Numbered from the stretch's first letter, positions 27,255 to 35,525 are shown. The stretch: DNA of 64,000 bases from AC-32 sp963717725 (GCA_963717725.1 CAVQWS010000026.1:62001-126000); one strand, 5' to 3'. Notes: generated by a model not told the origin, from the letters alone. Numbers and translations: made by a program.

Positions 27255-28154
27255 TTACTTACCGGGTGGCGGTAGCGGGCTCGGGGCCGCTGAGCCGGTC
27301 GGCGCCTGGAGGGGCGCGGGGGTCGACGAGGCGGGCCGTTGGGGCGCCGACCTCGTGGTCGTGGCCTCCGTGCTGGAGGCATGAGTGGGAACGGACGACG
27401 TCCTCTGGGCGATCAGCTGGCTCGTCGCGGTCGAAGACGTTCCGGAAGGCGAGCGGCGGATTGGTCGCTTGGCCTGCTTCGCCGGCTTTGCCTTCTTCAC
27501 CGCCTGGCGCGTCGCGGCGGACCGTTCCCCGGTTACGTGAACGGCAGTGACGGGGCCGCGCGCCTGCGGCGGCGAGCTGGCCCTTCGCTGGAGGCCGTTG
27601 GTCGTGTCCCACGGGTGAAGCAGGGACACACCGGCCACCGCAAGCGCGACCGCGACTGTGGCCGCCTCCGCAGTCCAGCGCAGCCGCAGCCGGCGACGTG
27701 GCGGGACGGGCACGCGCGTCGGCGCGGGTGGCCGTCCCGGGCGCGCGAAACCGAGCTCCTTCGCCCAGAACGCCACACCGCCGTAGCGGCTCGCGGCTAC
27801 GTAGAGGTCGTGACGTCCGGCTTCCTTGAACTCGCGGGCAGACGGCCAGGCCTCGCGCGAGGCGCAGAACTCCTGCAGCGCCGAGCGGATGCGCTCGTCC
27901 GTCCACCGCCTGCGGTCGTCCGGCCGCGAGTCGACCAGTCGGTAGCGCGTCGCCGGGCCGGCTCCGACCCGTTCCAGGATCCCGGCCTCGACCAGCTCGG
28001 CGAGGTCGTACGCGGCCTGTGAGCGGCTCACCCCGGCGATCTCCTGGTAGCGGGCGCGCGTGAGCGGAGTCGCTGTATCCGCTCGCACGGCGTCCAGAAC
28101 CCGCTCCTGCGTCCTCTTCAGCTCGTTTCGATTGGTGGAACCGTTTCGCCGCAC
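27255..28154 (-). CDS. winged-helix, single-pass membrane protein with Ser/Thr/Pro tail
   Basis: About 299 residues. N-terminal winged helix (NELKRTQERVLDAVRADT, ARYQEIAGVSRSQAAYDLAELVEAG), a second conserved alpha-rich block (ERIRSALQEFCASREAWPSAREFKEAGR ... YGGVAFWAKELGF), one transmembrane helix (about 156-178, AATVAVALAVAGVSLLHPW), and a long extracytoplasmic tail rich in Ala, Pro, Ser, Thr and Lys. GTG 28154 has GGGGAGGG upstream; an earlier GTG at 28199 is also in frame. It lies 13 bases before the secreted Fn3-like gene, so it may regulate that gene in a membrane-tethered manner. Function inferred only. Confidence 0.7.
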   Translation of the reverse strand: MRRNGSTNRNELKRTQERVLDAVRADTATPLTRARYQEIAGVSRSQAAYDLAELVEAGILERVGAGPATRYRLVDSRPDDRRRWTDERIRSALQEFCASREAWPSAREFKEAGRHDLYVAASRYGGVAFWAKELGFARPGRPPAPTRVPVPPRRRLRLRWTAEAATVAVALAVAGVSLLHPWDTTNGLQRRASSPPQARGPVTAVHVTGERSAATRQAVKKAKPAKQAKRPIRRSPSGTSSTATSQLIAQRTSSVPTHASSTEATTTRSAPQRPASSTPAPLQAPTGSAAPSPLPPPGK

Positions 28155-28481
28155 CCACGCCCTCCCCAGGACCGTACGGACCAGGGCACTGTAGCGCACG
28201 GGAACGAAAATCGCGAGACCCTTCGAGAGATTGTCGCCAAGCCTTCAGAACGCTCCAGCGACCGCGTGCTGAGAACCACGATCTCAGGCCCGATGCCTGT
28301 CCTGCTGCGGTTTCGCTGGCCTTCGTCCAATGCAGCCGATGAATCGTCCAACGAAATTGCACTTCGAATGTAAAAAGAAATTCACTCGACGCTCTACGCG
28401 GTGACTGGAAGTCCACGCTGAAGTCTAGTTTTCCGAAAAGAACCTTGAAATGTCGAAGCGCAATCTGGTACCGTCATTTCC
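28155..28481. promoter_or_regulatory. AT-richer divergent intergenic region with leaderless promoter
   Basis: About 330 bases without a convincing gene, visibly lower in GC than the surroundings, separating two divergent surface-protein operons. On the right, TTGAAA (28445-28450) and TACCGT (28469-28474) are spaced 18 bases apart, and the GTG start follows 7 bases after the second box, a typical leaderless promoter arrangement. I see no other structure. Confidence 0.45.
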
Positions 28482-29727
28482 GTGACCGCAGCGACGACCG
28501 CGACCATGTCGGCCGCTTCGAGCGTGCCCCAGCGGCTTCGGCGCGTCCTCTTCCTGCTGGTCATCCCGGCGCTCGCGCTGTGCGCGCTTGCTCTGGCCGG
28601 GAACGCGCGCGCAGACGGGTCTACGTCCCCTCCGGACCCGTCTGCTGCTGCGCCTTCTGGGGCTGCTCCGGACAGCTCTAGCGCGACGACCGATCAGGGC
28701 GCGCTCGCGGGCGCGAACGCAACGCAGCAGCAACCCTCGAACGTCGTGAACTCGACCCGGGTCGACAGCCCGGGCGACAACGGCGCGATCACGCAGACCA
28801 ACACCGCGCAGGGCCAGGCAGCCGCTGCGAACGGGTCTGCAACGACGCAGGCCGGCGGTTCGCCGAGTTCACCTGGCGGCGGAGGGGGCGACCAGGGGTC
28901 CCAGCTCGACGCCGCGACGCAGCAGGCCGCGGCGGCAATCGCGTCCGCGATCCAGCAGGGCGCGCAGAACATCGTCATCCAGATCCGCATCAACAGCCCG
29001 GGCGACAACGGCCCCATCAACCAGACGAACACCGCGAATGCGGGCGCTGGCGCCGTCAACGCGTCGCAGACGTCACAGGGCAGCGGCGCCGACGCGGCTG
29101 CGCCGACGCGCGAGGACGGATCGACGCCGGACACCGCCTCGCCGGACGGAGCGTCCGGCGCGGCGCCCCCGGCCGCTCCCGCCGAGCCTCCCGCTTCCGC
29201 GCCGCCCGCCGAGCTGCGGCAGGCCTATGCGACCACGGCGCCCGCCCGGCCGCGCGCCGTCGCAGCGGCCACGGGCCCCAAGCAGGCCTACGCGACGAGG
29301 ACGCCCGCCCGGCCGCGCGTCGAGTCGCAACAGACGAGGCACGAGCATGCGGCCGCGGCCGGTTCCACTCGCCCGCCGGCAGCTGGCGCCCACAGGGGGC
29401 AACTGCAGGTTGCGCCTGCGCAGGCGGTGCCGACCCGGGTCGCGGCCGCTCCCGTCTCGACGATCGACCCGCACCCCGCTTCGCGGGCCGCCGCCCCCAT
29501 GCAGCACGGCGCGGCGGCCGCCGCGAGCGGGGTCAGGGAGCGCGGCGCGGGTCTTCAACCGCATCGCGGGCCCGGCTCCGGTGGCGGCCGAGAGCTTGGA
29601 TCAGGTCTCAAACGCCGTCGTCCTCACTCTCGTAGCGCTGATCGTCGGAGTGTTGTTCTTCGTCGCATACACCTATGCGCCGCCCGCGTTGCGCGCCTCC
29701 GGTCTGTGGCTACGGCTGCGACATTGA
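28482..29727 (+). pseudogene. secreted low-complexity protein with SPGDNG repeats, one frameshift
   Basis: Exported protein of about 415 residues. A signal peptide (RRVLFLLVIPALALCALALAGNARA) leads into an Ala/Gly/Pro/Ser-rich body with two related motifs, RVDSPGDNGAITQTNTA and RINSPGDNGPINQTNTA. At about 29535 (an apparent extra A in GTCAGGG) the frame must shift so that the natural C-terminus follows: FNRIAGPAPVAAESLDQ, a membrane helix (VVLTLVALIVGVLFFVAYTY) and a stop at 29727. Without the shift the frame runs on into the next gene. GTG 28482 fits a leaderless start. Unknown family; membrane-anchored surface protein likely. Confidence 0.6.
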
Positions 29728-30611
29728 GCCGCGGATCGTCCAATCGGTTGGACGATCCGCAGGCAGGACGATCTCGGCGCCTCAGGTGGGGCCGGGGTAT
29801 CGCCGTCACGGTGTGCGTGTGCGCGGCACTCGCGGGTCCCGGCCGCGCACACGCGGCGGCGCCGTCTCTCGGCGGTCTCAACGCTCAGGTGCAGAGCGCG
29901 CTCGCGCAGGTGAACGAGGTCGCGCCCGCGGCCGTCGCGGCCGTCCAGCCGGCGGTCGACCAGGCGCTGGCGGCTTCTTCCGTCGCTGCGCCGGCCACGC
30001 CCCCAGCCGCTGCGACGCCCCCGGCCACTACGGCGCCGGAGTCCACCCCGCGCGCGCCCGAATCGGTCCCGTCCACGCCCGCTGACGTGATCGAGCCCGT
30101 GGTGAACTCGATCTCGGCGGCGACAAACGCGGCCTTCGCAACGGTCCCGGTTCCAGAGCTCGCGCAGGTCGCGCCGCAGGCCACGCCCGCAGCCCACGCG
30201 GACCACGCGCAGCGACCCCTCCGCGCGCGGGACTCGCGAGGCGTGACTGCCGCTGCGGCCAGGCCGGCGGCGATCCCCCAAAGCCTGTCTCCGACGTCCA
30301 GCGCCGCCCCGGCTTCGCCGCAGGTGGAGCCGGTCGGAGGCCGGGTCGAGCGCAACCGCACGCCCGACAAGCCTGCGACGGGGGGCGGTTCACGGCCGCA
30401 GCGCCTCCCGCCGCAGTCTCCCGTGCCGCAGCCCGACGCCGGAGCCCCCGGCACCGGTGCCGGGGGCGGGAGCTCGCCGCTGCTGCTCCTGATCGGAGCG
30501 CTGGCGGCGGGGCTCGCACTCTTCAGTTTTCCTGTCCACCGTCGCCGGCTTCCGCGAACGGCCTTCCTGAAGCCGAGGCGAGTCGTACTGGCGGTCTGGC
30601 ACCCGGGCTGA
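29724..30611 (+). CDS. secreted Ala/Pro-rich protein with C-terminal membrane anchor
   Basis: About 295 residues. An N-terminal signal (GRGIAVTVCVCAALAGPGRAHA) is followed by a helical Ala/Val/Gln segment (LNAQVQSALAQVNEVAPAAV), a Pro/Ala/Thr-rich stretch, and near the end a GAPGTGAGGGSSP linker before a single helix (LLLLIGALAAGLALFSF) and an Arg-rich tail. This resembles a wall- or membrane-anchored protein but lacks LPxTG. TTG 29724 overlaps the previous stop by 4 bases. A start further on (GTG near 29812) would place the gene after the hairpin. No family recognised. Confidence 0.6.
   Translation: MSRGSSNRLDDPQAGRSRRLRWGRGIAVTVCVCAALAGPGRAHAAAPSLGGLNAQVQSALAQVNEVAPAAVAAVQPAVDQALAASSVAAPATPPAAATPPATTAPESTPRAPESVPSTPADVIEPVVNSISAATNAAFATVPVPELAQVAPQATPAAHADHAQRPLRARDSRGVTAAAARPAAIPQSLSPTSSAAPASPQVEPVGGRVERNRTPDKPATGGGSRPQRLPPQSPVPQPDAGAPGTGAGGGSSPLLLLIGALAAGLALFSFPVHRRRLPRTAFLKPRRVVLAVWHPG
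29731..29760 (+). terminator. perfect 13-bp hairpin at a gene junction
   Basis: GCGGATCGTCCAA and its exact complement flank a TCGG loop, starting 3 bases after the stop at 29727. There is no T tract, so it may be an RNA-processing, stability or translational-control element rather than a classical terminator. It also falls inside the first codons of the next gene if that gene starts at TTG 29724. Confidence 0.55.
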
Positions 30612-30688
30612 CCTCCTCTCACCGGCCTACGTGCGCGCCGTCTGCGCGGCGCGCTGTACAGACCAATGCAGTGATGAGAGGAGAACGG

Positions 30689-33295
30689 ATGAAAGCCAAG
30701 CTACTGAGCGTGGCCGTAGTGCTCCTCGCCCTCTGGGCGGTGCCTTCGGCGTTCGCTGACTCGGGTGGTTCCGGCGGTTTCCAGGCCGGAGCCCAGAGCG
30801 CGAGCACCAATCAGGCAGCCCTGGGTGCGGCGGCGAGCTATCAGAACGCGGTCAACGCCAATGTGCCGGTCTCGATCGCCGGGGGCAACGTGAGCTCCGG
30901 GCCGAGCTCGGCCACTCAGACGGCCACGTCGGACGCCACTACTGACGTCTCGAACAAGGCCAAGACCGATCAGGACCAGCATCTGAACCAGAACATCGGC
31001 GGCAACTCCGGTTGTTACGCCGGCTGTGGTGGCGCGGGTGGATTCCAGGCCGGAGTCCAGAACGCCGAGACCAACCAGCTGGCAGCCGGGGTCGCCCACA
31101 GCGACCAGAACGCAGTGAACGCCAACGTCCCGGTTTCGATCGCGGGCGGCAACGTGAACTCTGGCCCGAGCTCCGCGACGCAGACCGCGAGCTCCTCGGC
31201 CAACACCGACGTCTCGAACAAGGCCAAGACCGACCAGGATCAGTCGCTGCACCAGAACATCGGCGGCGGTTCCTGCTCGCTCGGCTGCGGTGGCGCGGGT
31301 GGATTCCAGGCCGGGATCCAGGACGCCCAGACCAACCAGCTGGCTGTCGGCGTCGCGAAGAGCGACCAGAACGCCGTGAACGCGAACGTGCCCGTCTCGA
31401 TCGCCGGTGGGAACGTCTCCTCCGGCCCGAGCAGCGCGACGCAGACGGCGACGTCGAACGCGACCACCGACGTCTCGAACAAGGCCAAGACCGACCAGGA
31501 CCAGCACCTGAGCCAGAACATCGGCGGGGGCTCGTGCCTGGCCGGTTGTGGCGGCCCCGGCGGCTTCCAGCTTGGTGTCCAGAAGGCTGACACCAACCAG
31601 GCCGCCATCGGGATCGCGAAGAGCGACCAGAACGCCGTGAACGCGAACGTGCCCGTCTCGATCGCCGGTGGGAACGTCTCCTCCGGCCCGAGCAGCGCGA
31701 CGCAGAACGCGACGTCGGACGCAACCACCGACGTCTCGAACAAGGCGAAGACCGACCAGGACCAGTCGCTGCATCAGAACCTCGGCGACCGGTGGTGCGG
31801 TTGTGAAGGTCGCGACATGAAGACGCAGTGCGTCGCCGGATGCGGCGGCGCGGGTGGCTTCCAGCTTGGTGTGCAGAAGGCCGACACCAACCAGATCGCC
31901 GCCGGAGCCGCGTTCAGCAACCAGAACGCGGTCAACTCGAACACGCCGGTCTCGACCGCGGGTGGGAACATCTACTCCGGCCCGAGCTCGGCCACTCAGA
32001 CGGCTACGTCGGACGCCACTACTGACGTCTCGAACAAGGCCAAGACCGACCAGGACCAGCACCTGAGCCAGAACATCGGCGGGGGCTCGTGCCTGGCCGG
32101 TTGCGGCGGCTCCGGCGGCTTCCAGGCCGGCGTCCAGTCCGCCGAGACGAACCAGTGGGCGCTCGGCATCTCCAAGAGCGACCAGAACGCCGTGAACGGC
32201 AACGCTCCTGTCTCGACCGCCGGTGGGAACATCACCTCCGGCCCGAGCTCGGCGACCCAGACCGCAACGTCCGACGCCACCACCGACGTCTCGAACAAGT
32301 CCAAGACCGACCAGGACCAGGGCCTGAAGCAGGACATCGGCGGCAAGGACTGCGGTTGCGGCAAGGACGGCAAGGACGGCAAGGACGGCCATGACGGCCT
32401 CTCCGCCGGTTCCGGCGGGGCGGGCGGCTTCCAGGCCGGCATCCAGGCTGCCGAGACGAACCAGTGGGCGCTCGGCATCTCCAAGAGCGACCAGAACGCC
32501 GTGAACGCGAACGCGCCGGCCTCGACCGCGGGTGGGAACATCTACTCCGGCCCGAGCAGCGCCACGCAGACGGCGACGTCGAACGCCACGACCGACGTCT
32601 CGAACCGCTCCAAGACCGACCAGGACCAGTGGCTCCACCAGGACCTGGGCGGCAAGGACTGCGGTTGCAGCAAGGACGGCAGGGACGGCAAGGACAGCCA
32701 CGACGGTCTCTCCGCCGGTTCCGGCGGGGCCGGTGGCTTCCAGGCCGGCATCCAGGCCGCCGAGACGAACCAGGCCGCGTTCGGCATCTCGAAGAGCGAC
32801 CAGAACGCCGTGAATGGGAACGCTCCAGTCTCGACCGCCGGTGGGAACATCACCTCCGGCCCGAGCTCGGCGACCCAGACCGCAACGTCCGACGCCACCA
32901 CCGACGTCTCGAACAAGGCCAAGACCGACCAGGACCAGGGCCTGAAGCAGGACATCGGCGGCAAGGGCTGCGGGTGTGGTCACGACGGCAAGGACGGCCG
33001 TGGTGAGAGCAAGGACAGCCACGACGGTCTCTCCGCCGGTTCCGGCGGGGCCGGTGGGTTCCAGCTCGGCGCGCAGCTTGCCGAGACGAACCAGCTGGCC
33101 GCTGGCGCCGCGTTCAGCAACCAGAACGCGGTGAACTCGAACACGCCTAGCTCGACTGCTGGCGGGAACATCTACGCCGGCCCGAGCTCGGCCACTCAGA
33201 GGGCGACGTCGAGCGCCTACACCGACGTCTCCAACCGCGCGAAGACGGATCAGGACCAATGGCAGCGCCAGCAGCTGCCGGTCTCGCGCATCTAA
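30689..33295 (+). CDS. exported protein of nine ~90-105-residue repeats
   Basis: An 868-residue secreted protein. GAGGAGAA precedes the ATG at 30689; signal peptide MKAKLLSVAVVLLALWAVPSAFA. The mature part is nine repeats, each starting GGFQ(A/L)G.Q.A.TNQ, then S(D/N)QNAVN.N.P.S.AGGN, SGPSSATQ.ATS and (Y/T)TDVSN(K/R).KTDQDQ. The cores have no cysteine; linkers carry paired cysteines (CLAGCGG, CGCGKDG) and in the second half collagen-like GKDGKDGHDG runs. Asn/Gln/Ser/Thr-rich periodic sequence suggests a beta-solenoid or amyloid-like surface fibre. Paired with two other secreted proteins upstream and an HExxH protein downstream. Family not recognised. Confidence 0.85.
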   Translation: MKAKLLSVAVVLLALWAVPSAFADSGGSGGFQAGAQSASTNQAALGAAASYQNAVNANVPVSIAGGNVSSGPSSATQTATSDATTDVSNKAKTDQDQHLNQNIGGNSGCYAGCGGAGGFQAGVQNAETNQLAAGVAHSDQNAVNANVPVSIAGGNVNSGPSSATQTASSSANTDVSNKAKTDQDQSLHQNIGGGSCSLGCGGAGGFQAGIQDAQTNQLAVGVAKSDQNAVNANVPVSIAGGNVSSGPSSATQTATSNATTDVSNKAKTDQDQHLSQNIGGGSCLAGCGGPGGFQLGVQKADTNQAAIGIAKSDQNAVNANVPVSIAGGNVSSGPSSATQNATSDATTDVSNKAKTDQDQSLHQNLGDRWCGCEGRDMKTQCVAGCGGAGGFQLGVQKADTNQIAAGAAFSNQNAVNSNTPVSTAGGNIYSGPSSATQTATSDATTDVSNKAKTDQDQHLSQNIGGGSCLAGCGGSGGFQAGVQSAETNQWALGISKSDQNAVNGNAPVSTAGGNITSGPSSATQTATSDATTDVSNKSKTDQDQGLKQDIGGKDCGCGKDGKDGKDGHDGLSAGSGGAGGFQAGIQAAETNQWALGISKSDQNAVNANAPASTAGGNIYSGPSSATQTATSNATTDVSNRSKTDQDQWLHQDLGGKDCGCSKDGRDGKDSHDGLSAGSGGAGGFQAGIQAAETNQAAFGISKSDQNAVNGNAPVSTAGGNITSGPSSATQTATSDATTDVSNKAKTDQDQGLKQDIGGKGCGCGHDGKDGRGESKDSHDGLSAGSGGAGGFQLGAQLAETNQLAAGAAFSNQNAVNSNTPSSTAGGNIYAGPSSATQRATSSAYTDVSNRAKTDQDQWQRQQLPVSRI
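30774..33270 (+). repeat. nine tandem ~260-320-bp coding repeats
   Basis: Repeat units begin at about 30774, 31038, 31299, 31560, 31851, 32115, 32427, 32733 and 33051. Units 1-6 are about 261-291 bases; units 7-9 are longer because of Gly-x-Asp linkers. Several blocks are near-identical at DNA level (for example units 3 and 4, and units 6 and 8), indicating recent duplication or gene conversion. This is a coding repeat, not a CRISPR array. Confidence 0.85.
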
Positions 33296-33852
33296 GCGAT
33301 CGACGAGAGGGCCGCGGCGTCGCCGCGGCCCTCTCAACCTTCGCTGCGGTGCTCGTCGCGATCGGCGCCTGTGCGCTCGTCTTGGCGGCGACGGCGACGA
33401 CCGCTGTGGGCGACTCCCCGCAGGCGGACCGCGCTGCGGCTCCGTACCGCGCGACAGTCGGCTGCTACGACCGCGACGACTGGGCGACGCTCGTCCGCTC
33501 CGCCTACCCGGGCGAGAAAGGGCACGAGACGGACGTCTACGGCCTGTGGCGCTACGACTTACGCGAGGTCGCGCTCCCCTCGCAGGCGTGCCTCGCCTTC
33601 CAGCACTGGCGCACGGCGAAGCTGGGGATGCTCGGGATCTGGATCTTCGTTCTCGGCCACGAGCTGACGCACGCGCAGCAGTCCGACCTCGAGGGCGCGC
33701 CGTGGCAGCGTCCCTTCGACGAGGTCGAGGCCGACTGTGGCGGCTATGCGAAGTTCGTTGCGCTCAAGCTGGCGCTCGGGATCAGGCGCGCGGTGCAGCC
33801 GCCGCCGCGCAGCTTCACGCGTTGCCCACTGAAGCGAGCGCGCCGTCCCTGA
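33259..33852 (+). CDS. membrane-anchored HExxH (zinc metallopeptidase-like) protein
   Basis: About 197 residues. One N-terminal hydrophobic segment (ALSTFAAVLVAIGACALVLAA) precedes an extracytoplasmic domain with ILGHELTH-type sequence VLGHELTHAQQ (HExxH) and, about 18 residues on, FDEVEADCGG, which offers a third metal ligand. C69, C109 and the C of EADCGG could form disulphides. The ATG at 33259 overlaps the repeat gene by 37 bases and supplies the RR charges before the helix; GTG 33349 is a shorter option. Position next to the repeat protein suggests processing of surface proteins, which is inferred. Confidence 0.65.
   Translation: MAAPAAAGLAHLSDRREGRGVAAALSTFAAVLVAIGACALVLAATATTAVGDSPQADRAAAPYRATVGCYDRDDWATLVRSAYPGEKGHETDVYGLWRYDLREVALPSQACLAFQHWRTAKLGMLGIWIFVLGHELTHAQQSDLEGAPWQRPFDEVEADCGGYAKFVALKLALGIRRAVQPPPRSFTRCPLKRARRP
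33305..33335 (+). terminator. 13-bp GC-rich hairpin after the repeat-protein gene
   Basis: GAGAGGGCCGCGG and its exact complement are separated by a 5-base CGTCG loop, 10 bases after the repeat-protein stop. It lacks a T run. If the next gene starts at 33259 the hairpin is inside its coding sequence, otherwise it separates two transcripts. Confidence 0.6.
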
Positions 33853-33859
33853 CGCCGGG

Positions 33860-33961
33860 CTAGCGGCGCTTCGACATCGCCTTCACGAGCCGGCGCTCGA
33901 CCAGGAAGGCGACGATGCTCATCAGCGCGCCGAGGATCATCCGCTCGAATCGTCGCCGCAT
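33860..33961 (-). CDS. very small basic membrane peptide (33 aa)
   Basis: A 33-codon frame: MRRRFERMILGALMSIVAFLVERRLVKAMSKRR, which I describe by parts: basic N-terminus RRRFER, one short hydrophobic stretch ILGALMSIVAFLV, basic C-terminus ending KRR. It fills the gap between the metallopeptidase-like gene and the DUF6510 gene. No clear ribosome-binding site. Plausible small membrane peptide; could be a chance frame. Confidence 0.4.
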   Translation of the reverse strand: MRRRFERMILGALMSIVAFLVERRLVKAMSKRR

Positions 33962-33970
33962 GGGCTGAGC

Positions 33971-34225
33971 CTACAGCTCGAGACCGCGAGTTCCGCCGAG
34001 ATCGACCCAGGTGCGCGACCGGCCCTGGACGATCGTGATCATCACGTTGGCGCAGTGCCGGCAGCGGACGACCACGCCCGGGCAGTCGACGTAGACGTCG
34101 AGCCGCGCCATCTCCTCGCGGGCGCCGCAGGTGCCGCAGACGCACGGCGCGGCGGTCAGCTCGGTGCCGAACAGCTCGAGCAGCAGGCCGCCGATCGCGT
34201 TGCCGTCGAGGACGCGGGACTCCAT
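33971..34225 (-). CDS. DUF6510 family zinc-ribbon-like protein
   Basis: An 84-residue protein: VLDGNAIGGLLLELFGTELTAAP, CVCGTCG ... VRCRHC, ending in VDLGGTRGLEL. The four or five cysteines in two CxxC knuckles suggest a zinc ribbon. This matches the DUF6510 pattern. Its ATG overlaps the flavin-reductase stop (ATGA), and such proteins commonly accompany reductase/sulfite-oxidase-like modules, as here. Confidence 0.82.
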   Translation of the reverse strand: MESRVLDGNAIGGLLLELFGTELTAAPCVCGTCGAREEMARLDVYVDCPGVVVRCRHCANVMITIVQGRSRTWVDLGGTRGLEL

Positions 34226-34938
34226 CAGCCCGTCGCTCCGAAGCGCTCGGTCCGGATCCACAGCGGGTCGTAGCCGAGCCGCACCAGCCCATCGGCGGCC
34301 GCATCCACGAAATGCGTCGAGCCGCAGACGTAGACGCGTGGGCTCTCCGCGGCAGGGAACGCGACGTCGCGCAGCAGCTCGTCGTCGATCCGCCGTGCAT
34401 AGCCCGTCCAGTCCGGCGGCTGCTCGCGGGTCAGCGTGTACACGACCTCGACCCCGAGCGTCTCCAGCTTGTCGCGGTAGATCACATCGTCCCAGGTGCG
34501 CGAGGAGTAGAGCAGCCGCATCGGCGTCTCCGAGCCGATCCGCGCGCGCTGCCGGGCCATCGCCGCCAGCGGCGCCACGCCTGAACCCCCGGCGACGAGT
34601 AGCACCGGCTCCGGCTCGTCGCCGTCCCAGACGAAGTAGCCGCCGATCGGGCCGCGCACCTCGAAGACGTCACCGTCGCGCACCTCGTCCACCAGGTACG
34701 GCGAGACCTCTCCGTCCTCGAGCCGCTCGACCGTGATTGCCACCGGCTCGCCCGGCGCGGAGGCAATCGAGTACGAGCGCTCGGCCTGGTAGCCGTCCTC
34801 CGCGGTCAGGCGCACGTCGAGGTGCTGGCCCGCGCGGTGGTCGGTCCAGCCGTCGGCGTCGAGCACGAGCGTCCGCACCTTTGGCGTCTCCTCTTTGACG
34901 GCCGCGACCGTTGCGGCCAGCCAGGTCAGTCGCCCCAA
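34225..34938 (-). CDS. ferredoxin-NADP reductase-like FAD/NAD(P)-binding oxidoreductase
   Basis: About 237 residues. FAD-binding barrel with RSYSIASAPGEP (R-x-Y-S-T type) and GPIGGYFVWDGDEP, then an NAD(P)-binding half with VLLVAGGSGVAPLAAMAR and the C-terminal VYVCGSTHFVDAAADGL. Start uncertain: the frame reads LGRLTWLAATVAAVKEETP, and TTG 34938 gives a natural N-terminus overlapping the previous gene by 13 bases. It probably feeds or drains electrons for the adjacent molybdoenzyme, possibly through a ferredoxin or quinone. Confidence 0.88.
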   Translation of the reverse strand: MGRLTWLAATVAAVKEETPKVRTLVLDADGWTDHRAGQHLDVRLTAEDGYQAERSYSIASAPGEPVAITVERLEDGEVSPYLVDEVRDGDVFEVRGPIGGYFVWDGDEPEPVLLVAGGSGVAPLAAMARQRARIGSETPMRLLYSSRTWDDVIYRDKLETLGVEVVYTLTREQPPDWTGYARRIDDELLRDVAFPAAESPRVYVCGSTHFVDAAADGLVRLGYDPLWIRTERFGATG

Positions 34939-35525
34939 TAACGCTGTTCCAGCCAGGGATCCCCCCGAATGTGGTAGCCGTTCTGCTCCCAGAAGCCGGG
35001 CTCGTCCTCGTCGAGCAGCTGCAGCCCGCGCACCCACTTGGCGCTCTTCCAGAAGTAAAGATGCGGCACGAGCAGCCGTGCCGGCCCGCCGTGCTCGGGC
35101 TCGAGCGGCTCGCCGCCGTAGTTGTAGGCGACCCAGGCCTTGCCGTCGGTCAGATCCTCGATCGGCAGGTTGGTCGTGTAGCCGCCGTCGCAGAAGGCGA
35201 GCGCGTATCCGGCGTCGTGGTCAACAGTCTCCAGCAGCGTGTCCACGGAGACGCCCTGCCAGAGAGTGTCCAGCTTCGACCACTTGGTCACGCAGTGGAT
35301 GTCCTTGGTGACCTCCTCGCTCGGCAGCTCCTGGAGCTCTTCCCAGGTCCAGCTGACGGGCTCGGCGGCGCCGCGGATCTCGAACGTCCACTCCTCGAGC
35401 GGCGTGTGTGGCGTCGGCCCGGCCGAGAGCACCGGGAAGTCGTCGGTCAGGTACTGGCCTGGGGGAACGCGGTCCGGCGGCCCGTCCCGGCCTCGACCGC
35501 GAAACCCCCGCGAGATGATGTTCAC
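34926..35525 (-). CDS. sulfite-oxidase-fold molybdopterin oxidoreductase (YedY/MsrP-like)
   Basis: A 199-residue protein with the SUOX molybdopterin fold: PLEEWTFEIRG, the Mo-coordinating cysteine C78 in KDIHCVTKWS, and DLYFWKSAKWVRGLQLLD-like C-terminal block (PHLYFWKSAKWVRGLQL). It lacks an obvious export signal, unlike MsrP, and has no haem or dimerisation domain. Together with the reductase and DUF6510 genes it forms a coupled three-gene unit. Substrate unknown (sulfite, sulfoxides and others are possible). Confidence 0.9.
   Translation of the reverse strand: MNIISRGFRGRGRDGPPDRVPPGQYLTDDFPVLSAGPTPHTPLEEWTFEIRGAAEPVSWTWEELQELPSEEVTKDIHCVTKWSKLDTLWQGVSVDTLLETVDHDAGYALAFCDGGYTTNLPIEDLTDGKAWVAYNYGGEPLEPEHGGPARLLVPHLYFWKSAKWVRGLQLLDEDEPGFWEQNGYHIRGDPWLEQRYWGD

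Noticed and set aside
28467..28475. Shared promoter motif GGTACCGTC at 28467 and 46066
   Set aside because: The string is identical, but the distance to a -35-like box and to the start codon differs between the two sites, so a common promoter class is not supported.
30774..33270. Regular repeats resembling a CRISPR array
   Set aside because: Units are 260-320 bp and fully coding; there are no 24-40-bp direct repeats with unique spacers and no cas genes.
30701..33337. Antisense open frame of about 878 codons opposite the nine-repeat protein
   Set aside because: It only mirrors the DNA repeats; it has no signal peptide or ribosome-binding site, while the sense strand has both.
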